Shown: one piece after another, positions 58,499 to 64,000 of the stretch | How the letters are laid out: the number at the start of each line of letters is the position of its first letter | Numbering within the stretch: the first letter of the stretch is position 1 | From: Flavimobilis soli | GTDB taxonomy: Bacteria > Actinomycetota > Actinomycetes > Actinomycetales > Cellulomonadaceae | Assembly: GCF_002564025.1 (NCBI RefSeq) | Contig: NZ_PDJH01000001.1 | Span: 1 to 64,000, forward strand | Length of the DNA stretch: 64,000 nucleotides | Direction of reading: 5' to 3' | Program-made: the position numbers and the translations under genes | Notes under the pieces: generated by a model | Database searches by the model: none | What the model saw: the letters and a program-made list of their open reading frames with translations, nothing else | Told to the model about the DNA's origin: nothing

Positions 58499-59447
58499 AG
58501 CCGAGCGCCTCCTTCAGGGCAGCGAGGTTCGCCGTCATCGCGGCGAGGTAGTCGGCGTCGGCGGCGAGCTGGGCGTCGGTGCGGGACTCGAGCGGGTCGA
58601 GCACCGCGGTCTCGATGCCCAGGTCGTCGGCGAGGACCTTCGCGACTTTGGCGGTCGTGGCGGACTCGGAGAACACGGTGCGCACGCCAGCCTCCTCGAT
58701 GACCTTGGAGACCTCGCGCAGGCGGGCGGGGGAGGGCTCGGTCTCGGGGTCGAGCCCGGAGATGCCGATCTGCTCGAGGTCGTACCGGTGAGCGAGGTAG
58801 CCGAACGCCTCGTGCGTCGTGACGAAGGTGCGGCTGTCGCAGCTCGCGAGGCCGGTCGTGAACGCGTCGTCGAGCTCCGCGAGGGTGGCGACGAGCGCCG
58901 CGGCTCGCTCGCGGTAGCCCGCGGCGTCGTCGGGATCGGCGGTCGCGAACGTCTCGCCGACCTCGGTCGCGAGCCCGGCGAGGAGGGTCGGGTCGAGCCA
59001 GAAGTGCGGATCGAGGCCGCCGTGGTCGTGACCGTCGTGCGACTCGTCCGCGTGGTCGTCGTGCTCCTCGCCCTCGTGCTCCGCGTGGGCGTCGAGGTCC
59101 GCGAAGCGTGCGGCGTCGAGCGTGGCCTTCGGCGAGCCGTCGGCGACGGCCTGGTCGACGGCGGCCTGGAAGCCGGACTGGTAGATGACGACGTCGGCCT
59201 TGGCGACCGTGCGCAGGGTCGCGGGCGAGAGCTCGAGGTTGTGCGGTTCGCCGCCGGGAGGCGTCAGGTTGGCGACGCTGACCGCGGGACCTCCGACCTG
59301 CTCGGCGACGAACTGCAGCGGGTAGAACGAGGCGAGCACGTCGAGAGCGGCGTCCGGTTCGCTCGAGCCTGTCGAGCAGGCTGCCGTCCCGAGCGCGAGG
59401 GCGGTGGCTGCGGCGGCGGTCAGGAGGGTGCGGGCGCGGGAGGTCAC
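58491..59447 (-). CDS. znuA: Zinc ABC transporter substrate-binding lipoprotein ZnuA
   Basis: Cluster A-I zinc-binding lipoprotein. The GTG at 59447 gives a 318-residue product with signal VTSRARTLLTAAAATALALG ending in lipobox TAAC. The His-rich loop (EHEGEEHDDHADESHDGHDH) marks a zinc rather than manganese binder. Ligand histidines are in GGEPHNLELSP, LDPHFWLDP and TTHEAFGYL. ATG 59456 is an alternative start but would lie within the proposed -10, so the GTG is favoured. First gene of the minus-strand zinc operon. Confidence 0.92.
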   Translation of the reverse strand: MTSRARTLLTAAAATALALGTAACSTGSSEPDAALDVLASFYPLQFVAEQVGGPAVSVANLTPPGGEPHNLELSPATLRTVAKADVVIYQSGFQAAVDQAVADGSPKATLDAARFADLDAHAEHEGEEHDDHADESHDGHDHGGLDPHFWLDPTLLAGLATEVGETFATADPDDAAGYRERAAALVATLAELDDAFTTGLASCDSRTFVTTHEAFGYLAHRYDLEQIGISGLDPETEPSPARLREVSKVIEEAGVRTVFSESATTAKVAKVLADDLGIETAVLDPLESRTDAQLAADADYLAAMTANLAALKEALGCA

Positions 59448-59454
59448 GTCCCAC

Positions 59455-59484
59455 ATTCTCGACGGTAATGAGAACCATTGTCAA
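59455..59484 (-). promoter_or_regulatory. znuA promoter, TTGACA and GAGAAT
   Basis: On the minus strand TTGACA (59484-59479) and GAGAAT (59460-59455) are 18 bases apart. Transcription would then begin near 59448, right at the GTG of znuA. TTGACA is embedded in the Zur box. Confidence 0.5.
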
Positions 59485-59488
59485 AATG
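59467..59488. promoter_or_regulatory. zur: Zur box between znuA and glyS
   Basis: AATGAGAACCATTGTCAAAA contains TGAGAA and its partner TTGTCA, matching the TGANAAT-N-ATTNTCA form of Zur operators. It overlaps the predicted -35 of znuA. High AT content against the local background supports a regulatory role. Confidence 0.75.
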
Positions 59489-59505
59489 GTGGGGGTCTGT
59501 GCAGG

Positions 59506-59511
59506 TAGCCT
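59506..59511 (+). promoter_or_regulatory. Candidate -10 TAGCCT for glyS
   Basis: TAGCCT, about 64 bases before the chosen glyS GTG. Transcription would start near 59518 and leave a leader of nearly 60 bases with GGAG before the start codon. Confidence 0.4.
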
Positions 59512-59574
59512 GGGACCTTGCAACCGCCCCGCAAGCCATGCGCGGGCGTCGACCATGTCAACGGAGTGATTTCA

Positions 59575-60963
59575 GTGGCCGCACCGTCCAAGCGTCTCGA
59601 CGCAGTCGTCTCCCTCGCCAAGCGCAGGGGCTTCGTCTTCCAGTCTGGTGAGATCTACGGCGGCTCCCGCTCCGCCTGGGACTACGGGCCCCTCGGAGCC
59701 GAGCTCAAGGAGAACATCAAGCGCCAGTGGTGGCAGTCGATGGTCCGCGGACGCGACGACGTCGTCGGCATCGACTCCTCCGTCATCCTCCCCAAGAAGG
59801 TCTGGGAGGCCTCGGGCCACGTCGCCGTCTTCACCGACCCGCTCGTCGAGTGCACGAGCTGCCACAAGCGCTACCGCGCGGACCACCTCCTCGAGGAGTT
59901 CGAGGAGAAGAAGGGCCGCGCCCCCGAGAACGGCCTCGCCGACGTCGTCTGCGCCGCCTGTGGCACCAAGGGCGCCTGGACCGAGCCCCAGAACTTCTCG
60001 GGCCTCCTGAAGACCTACCTGGGCCCCGTCGACAACGAGGAGGGGCTGCACTACCTGCGCCCCGAGACTGCCCAGGGCATCTTCGTGAACTTCGCCAACG
60101 TCCAGGGCGCCTCGCGCAAGAAGCCCCCGTTCGGCATCGGCCAGATCGGCAAGTCCTTCCGCAACGAGATCACGCCGGGGAACTTTATCTTCCGCACGCG
60201 CGAGTTCGAGCAGATGGAGATGGAGTTCTTCGTCGAGCCCGGCACGGACGAGGAGTGGCACCAGACGTGGATCGACACGCGCATGGCGTGGTACGTCGAC
60301 CTCGGCATCTCGCCCGAGAACCTGCGTCTGTACGAGCACCCGAAGGAGAAGCTCTCCCACTACTCCAAGCGAACGGTCGACATCGAGTACCGCTTCGGCT
60401 TCACCGGCAGCGAGTGGGGCGAGCTCGAGGGCATCGCGAACCGCACCGACTTCGACCTCAAGACCCACTCGGAGATCTCGGGCAAGGACCTGTCGTACTT
60501 CGACCAGGCCAAGAACGAGCGCTACTACCCGTACGTGATCGAGCCCGCCGCGGGCCTGACGCGCTCGCTCATGGCGTTCCTCGTCGAGGCGTACGCCGAG
60601 GACGAGGCCCCGAACGCGAAGGGCGGCGTGGACGTCCGCACGGTCCTTCGCCTCGACCCGCGCCTCGCGCCGGTCAAGGCCGCCGTCCTGCCGCTGTCGC
60701 GCAACGAGCAGCTCTCGCCGAAGGCTCGTGACCTCGCCGCGCAGCTGCGCAAGACGTGGAACATCGACTTCGACGACGCCGGCGCGATCGGTCGTCGTTA
60801 CCGTCGCCAGGACGAGATCGGCACGCCCTTCTGCATCACCGTCGACTTCGACACGCTCGAGGACCACGCTGTGACGATCCGTCACCGCGACACGATGGAG
60901 CAGGAGCGCGTCGCGCTCGACCAGGTCGAGGGCTACCTCGCGGCTCGCCTGATCGGCGCCTGA
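59575..60963 (+). CDS. glyS: Glycyl-tRNA synthetase (class II, dimeric alpha2 type)
   Basis: A 462-residue class II synthetase. The canonical start [20 protein letters not shown] is reached from GTG 59575, which has GGAG 8 bases upstream. [54 protein letters not shown] (short motifs RPETAQGIF and [15 protein letters not shown]) are diagnostic. Cys residues in CTSCHKRY and CAACGTKG form a zinc site. Its promoter region abuts the Zur box, so zinc control of this zinc-containing enzyme cannot be excluded. Confidence 0.96.
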   Translation: MAAPSKRLDAVVSLAKRRGFVFQSGEIYGGSRSAWDYGPLGAELKENIKRQWWQSMVRGRDDVVGIDSSVILPKKVWEASGHVAVFTDPLVECTSCHKRYRADHLLEEFEEKKGRAPENGLADVVCAACGTKGAWTEPQNFSGLLKTYLGPVDNEEGLHYLRPETAQGIFVNFANVQGASRKKPPFGIGQIGKSFRNEITPGNFIFRTREFEQMEMEFFVEPGTDEEWHQTWIDTRMAWYVDLGISPENLRLYEHPKEKLSHYSKRTVDIEYRFGFTGSEWGELEGIANRTDFDLKTHSEISGKDLSYFDQAKNERYYPYVIEPAAGLTRSLMAFLVEAYAEDEAPNAKGGVDVRTVLRLDPRLAPVKAAVLPLSRNEQLSPKARDLAAQLRKTWNIDFDDAGAIGRRYRRQDEIGTPFCITVDFDTLEDHAVTIRHRDTMEQERVALDQVEGYLAARLIGA

Positions 60964-60984
60964 CGCCGTCCAGCAGCGCTCTCA

Positions 60985-61017
60985 CCGGAGGCCGGCAGCG
61001 ACGCTGCCGGCCTCCGG
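60985..61017 (+). terminator. Terminator after glyS
   Basis: CCGGAGGCCGGCAGC (60985-60999), loop GAC, GCTGCCGGCCTCCGG (61003-61017): perfect 15-bp stem. Confidence 0.85.
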
Positions 61018-61044
61018 CGTCGTCTCCGGGCGAGACCGCAACGC

Positions 61045-61050
61045 TACGCT
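61045..61050 (+). promoter_or_regulatory. -10 hexamer TACGCT for the small membrane protein
   Basis: TACGCT, then GCGCCC, then ATG at 61057. Confidence 0.5.
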
Positions 61051-61056
61051 GCGCCC

Positions 61057-61614
61057 ATGAACCTGGACGACGCCCACCGGCCCCCGCTCGGCTCCGGTAG
61101 CGCGACGCGGAGCGAGCACGGGCAGGCTCGCGTGCCCCGGCGGGTGTTCCCGGTCGCCGTCCTGGGGGGTCTCGTCACGACCGCCCTGCCGCTCGGGATC
61201 GTCATCAGGCCCGTGACGCGCGTCAACGCGCCCGACGACGCACGCCCTGTGGACGCTGGGTTCTTCGAGCTGCTCGCGCTCCCGAGCATCGGCATCCTCG
61301 TGCCCGCGCTGGTTCTCGGCGCGCTGTGCTTCGGTCTCCTGGTGCGGTCGGGTCTGCGTCGCGCCGCACGGGCCGACGCGAGTCCGTCCGTGTGGCGGGT
61401 CGGCACTGTGGCGAGCCTCGGGTGGCTCGCGGTCTTCCCGTTCCTCGGAGGCGGCTTCTCGCTCGTGATCACGGTGTTCAGCGCCGGGATCCTCGGGCTG
61501 CTCGTCGGCGCCGCGATCGTGCTCTTCTGCCTCCCCGGGTCGCTGCTCGCGACGGCGATCGTCATCGAGCTCGTCAAGCGCAAGAAGTCACGCCTCGCCC
61601 CGCGCGCAGCGTGA
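61057..61614 (+). CDS. Small integral membrane protein, unknown
   Basis: A 185-residue protein with about four hydrophobic segments (VFPVAVLGGLVTTALPLGIV, LPSIGILVPALVLGALCFGLL, and two near the C-terminus) and a Lys/Arg-rich tail (ELVKRKKSRLAP). No family recognised. TACGCT 6 bases before ATG supports the start. Confidence 0.7.
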   Translation: MNLDDAHRPPLGSGSATRSEHGQARVPRRVFPVAVLGGLVTTALPLGIVIRPVTRVNAPDDARPVDAGFFELLALPSIGILVPALVLGALCFGLLVRSGLRRAARADASPSVWRVGTVASLGWLAVFPFLGGGFSLVITVFSAGILGLLVGAAIVLFCLPGSLLATAIVIELVKRKKSRLAPRAA

Positions 61615-61650
61615 CAGGCCTCGGGTAGATGCGGTCCGCCCGCCGTCGTC

Positions 61651-61656
61651 TACCGT
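61651..61656 (+). promoter_or_regulatory. -10 hexamer TACCGT for the second small membrane protein
   Basis: TACCGT, then GGGTCC, then ATG at 61663. Confidence 0.5.
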
Positions 61657-61662
61657 GGGTCC

Positions 61663-62268
61663 ATGAGCCGCGCGCAGGGGCACGACGACGTCACGCAGGT
61701 TCCCGGGGTGCACGTCCCTGTCCTCGGGGCTCCCACGGGCCCGCCGCCCGGTCCGCGCCCGCTGCGCTGGCGCCTGCCCCTGGTGCTCGTCGCCCCGGCG
61801 TCCTTCCTCGCGACGTACGCGGCGCTCTTCCTCACGGTGCTCGGCTGGGCCGCTGTCCAGCACGTCTTCGAGGGGCCGCCCGCGGTAACCGTGACGGGGC
61901 CAGCGGACGGCGAAGGGTCTGTCGTCGACCTGCTCGGGCCGCTCTTCTCCACTCCTGCGCTGCTCATGGTGGGTGGCGCTGCGGCAATCATGCGCGCGGG
62001 AGCGGTGTGGTGCGCCCGGCGCCCCGCACCGGCGCGGACGGGGGCAGTGGTGGGCGCGGCGATCTCCGTGCCCCTGGTGGTCGCGGCTGTCGTGGTGCCG
62101 CTGCTCAGCGGCGAAGGCTACAGCGCGGTCGAGATGGGCGTCGTCGTGATCATGCTCGTCCTGCTCATGCTCGGGCTGCCCGTCGCCGTAGCCCTGGTTC
62201 TCGTGCTGCGCCAGGCGGGGGTCACCGTTCGGGGCGGTGGCGCGTACCCGGTGGCGGCTGCCGCCTGA
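61663..62268 (+). CDS. Small integral membrane protein, unknown
   Basis: A 201-residue protein with about five hydrophobic segments, starting with a Pro/Gly-rich cytoplasmic leader (LGAPTGPPPGPRP). No catalytic motif. It is not obviously related to the preceding small membrane protein, though size and position are similar. Start supported by leaderless spacing. Confidence 0.7.
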   Translation: MSRAQGHDDVTQVPGVHVPVLGAPTGPPPGPRPLRWRLPLVLVAPASFLATYAALFLTVLGWAAVQHVFEGPPAVTVTGPADGEGSVVDLLGPLFSTPALLMVGGAAAIMRAGAVWCARRPAPARTGAVVGAAISVPLVVAAVVVPLLSGEGYSAVEMGVVVIMLVLLMLGLPVAVALVLVLRQAGVTVRGGGAYPVAAAA

Positions 62269-62302
62269 GAGGCAGCCGCTGCGCGATGGGATGATGGAAC
62301 CC

Positions 62303-63496
62303 ATGAGCACCACCGCCCTCGACCCGACGACCGCCCGCCGCCCCGGCGATCGGCTCCTCCCGCCGCTGCAGATCGGCCCGCACTCGATCGACACGCCCGT
62401 CGTCCTCGCTCCCATGGCGGGAGTCACGAACGGCGCCTTCCGACGGCTGTGCCGTGAGCACGGAGCGGGCCTGTACGTCGCGGAGATGGTCACGTCGCGC
62501 GCGCTCGTCGCCCGCAACGAGGAGTCCCTGCGGATCGTCACGTTCGACGAGGACGAGGAGGTGCGCTCGGCCCAGGTCTACGGCGTCGACCCGGCGACCG
62601 TGGGCGCCGCGGTGAAGATCATCGCGGGGGAGGACCGTGCGGACCACGTCGACCTCAACTTCGGCTGCCCCGTCCCGAAGGTGACGCGCAAGGGTGGCGG
62701 TGCCGCACTCCCGTGGAAGCGAGAGCTGTTCACGCGCATCGTCGAGGCCGCGGTCGAGGCGGCCGCGCCGTACGGCGTCCCCGTGACGGTGAAGATGCGC
62801 AAGGGGATCGACGCCGAGCACCACACGTACCTCGAGGCGGGCCTGATCGCCGAGAGCCTCGGCGTCGCTGCGGTCGCGCTGCACGCGCGCACGGCCGCCG
62901 AGTACTACTCCGGACACGCCGACTGGTCGGCGATCGCCGAGCTCAAGCGCACCGTGACGTCGATCCCGGTGCTCGGCAACGGCGACATCTGGAGCGCCGA
63001 GGACGCGGTCGCGATGGTCGAGCAGACGGGCTGCGACGGCGTCGTCGTCGGGCGCGGCTGCCAGGGCCGGCCGTGGCTGTTCGCGGACCTCGCCGCGGCC
63101 TTCGACGGGCGGCCCGACCGCGTGCGACCAGGCCTGCGCATGGTCGCCGAGACGATCTACCGGCACGGCGAGCTCATGGTCGAGGAGTTCGGCGACGAGG
63201 ACAAGGGCATGCGCGACCTGCGCAAGCACATGGCGTGGTATCTCAAGGGATACCCGGTCGGCGGCGACAGCCGCCGCGGCCTCGCGATGGTGTCGACCCT
63301 CGCTGAGCTGCGCGAGCTGCTCGACGCGCTCGACCTCGACCAGCCGTACCCGGGCGAGGCCGCCGAGGGGACGCGCGGTCGGCAGGGCACGCCGAAGCGG
63401 CCGCACCTCCCGGAGGGGTGGCTCGACTCGCGCGAGCTCGACGACGAGTTCCGCGCGAGGCTCGCGGAGGCGGAGCTCTCGGTCTCCGGCGGCTAG
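62303..63496 (+). CDS. dusB: tRNA-dihydrouridine synthase (DusB type)
   Basis: FMN- and NADPH-dependent enzyme that reduces uridine in tRNA. The TIM barrel opens with VVLAPMAGVTNGAFRRLC, the catalytic Cys is in DLNFGCPVPKVTRKGGG, and GNGDIW and GRGCQGRPWLF are the FMN phosphate motifs. 397 residues. Start ATG 62303; two earlier in-frame ATGs at 62291 and 62294 lie within 12 bases. Confidence 0.94.
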   Translation: MSTTALDPTTARRPGDRLLPPLQIGPHSIDTPVVLAPMAGVTNGAFRRLCREHGAGLYVAEMVTSRALVARNEESLRIVTFDEDEEVRSAQVYGVDPATVGAAVKIIAGEDRADHVDLNFGCPVPKVTRKGGGAALPWKRELFTRIVEAAVEAAAPYGVPVTVKMRKGIDAEHHTYLEAGLIAESLGVAAVALHARTAAEYYSGHADWSAIAELKRTVTSIPVLGNGDIWSAEDAVAMVEQTGCDGVVVGRGCQGRPWLFADLAAAFDGRPDRVRPGLRMVAETIYRHGELMVEEFGDEDKGMRDLRKHMAWYLKGYPVGGDSRRGLAMVSTLAELRELLDALDLDQPYPGEAAEGTRGRQGTPKRPHLPEGWLDSRELDDEFRARLAEAELSVSGG

Positions 63497-63526
63497 GCCC
63501 GCGCAGCGCCCGGCCGCGGACCGCGC

Positions 63527-64000
63527 TCAGCGCGCGAGGACCTTGGCCGCTCTCTCGACCATCTCGTCGGCGAGGCGGACAGCCCCCGACTCGTGGGCGT
63601 CGAGGAGAGCGCGCGCAGCGTCCGGCGTCTGGTTCGCGAACCACGACGCGACCGTCACCCCGTGGTCGGGCCGTGAGAGCGTCTCGATCGGGTCACCCGA
63701 ACGGACCGTCCCGGGCTGGACGACGCGGAGGTAGGCGCCGAGGAGGCCCGCCTCGGCGAAGCGACGCACCCAGCGGGGCTCGCCCATCCGTTCGGCAAAC
63801 TTCGTGCACGGGGTGCGGGGCATGGTCGCCTCGACGACGACCTCCTCGCCGATGCGCCACGTCTGCCCGATCGTCGCGGCCGACGTCTCCATGCCCGCGA
63901 CGCGGAGGTTCTCGCCGAAGAGGCCCGGCGGGACGGGTCGCCCGAGGCGGCGCGCCCACTCCTCGGCCTCGTGCTGGGCGTAGGCGTACAGGGCCTTGTC
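63527..64000 (-). CDS. MOSC domain protein, truncated by the window end
   Basis: A reading frame open to the window edge; 157 residues are visible. Motifs PPGLFGENLRVAG and PRTPCTKFAERMG (with the conserved Cys) are those of MOSC-domain proteins such as YiiM, which bind molybdenum cofactor and reduce N-hydroxylated compounds. The N-terminus lies beyond 64000. Confidence 0.88.
   Translation of the reverse strand, partial: DKALYAYAQHEAEEWARRLGRPVPPGLFGENLRVAGMETSAATIGQTWRIGEEVVVEATMPRTPCTKFAERMGEPRWVRRFAEAGLLGAYLRVVQPGTVRSGDPIETLSRPDHGVTVASWFANQTPDAARALLDAHESGAVRLADEMVERAAKVLAR

Noticed and set aside
59518..59574. TTG at 59518 as a leaderless start of glyS
   Set aside because: It sits 6 bases after TAGCCT, but the extra 19 residues are not GlyRS-like and GGAG precedes GTG 59575.

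Overview
The window comes from the chromosome of a high-GC Gram-positive actinobacterium, most likely of the order Micrococcales (Cellulomonas-like). The evidence is the very high GC content, frequent GTG starts, Ku/LigD end joining, a mycobacterial-type gene order (comEA-comEC-holA-rpsT-lepA-hemW-hrcA-dnaJ-rsmE-phoH-ybeY-corC-era-recO-uppS-zur-glyS), a long LeuA, and actinobacterial families such as DUF3097. Genus cannot be fixed from this stretch. No rRNA, tRNA, CRISPR, insertion sequence or prophage is visible.

Layout. 0-12 kb: an unknown protein, RNase HI (frameshifted), a flavodoxin, malate:quinone oxidoreductase, proline iminopeptidase, a divergent Ku / LigD pair (LigD frameshifted), a Xi-class glutathione transferase relative, a membrane metallophosphoesterase and a YceI protein. 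12-17.5 kb: a manganese/iron-type ABC importer with a DtxR/MntR regulator, an MFS exporter and a VKOR-type membrane oxidoreductase. 17.5-28 kb: leuS followed without a gap by a three-gene Wadjet/Mks-type SMC system (JetA, JetB, JetC) with no JetD nuclease beside it, then a convergent HerA-like ATPase. 28-37 kb: degV, the competence genes comEA-comEC, holA, rpsT, a PemK/MazF-fold protein, lepA and hemW. 37-48 kb: two adjacent Tyr-Gly-Gln-Gln-Pro-rich membrane proteins (the first frameshifted), DUF3097, hrcA-dnaJ-rsmE with a CIRCE element, two small envelope proteins, and phoH-ybeY-corC-era. 48-56 kb: two neighbouring proteins sharing a leucine-rich-variant domain, leuA behind a leucine-rich leader peptide, recO and uppS. 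56-59.5 kb: a minus-strand zinc operon znuA-znuC-znuB-zur-dedA. 59.5-64 kb: glyS, two small membrane proteins, dusB and a partial MOSC protein.

Two threads run through the window. First, many genes have a TANNNT -10 hexamer 6-7 bases before the start codon, so leaderless transcription appears common and helps choose starts. Second, three genes (rnhA, ligD and a membrane protein) each carry a -1 frameshift explained by one missing base in a short C or G run, which looks more like sequencing error than three independent decays.

The genes cooperate in evident modules: metal homeostasis (Mn and Zn importers with their regulators and operators), DNA repair (Ku, LigD, RecO, RNase HI), protein quality control (HrcA, DnaJ), ribosome maintenance (LepA, YbeY, Era, RsmE, S20), DNA uptake (ComEA/EC) and foreign-DNA defence or chromosome organisation (JetABC).
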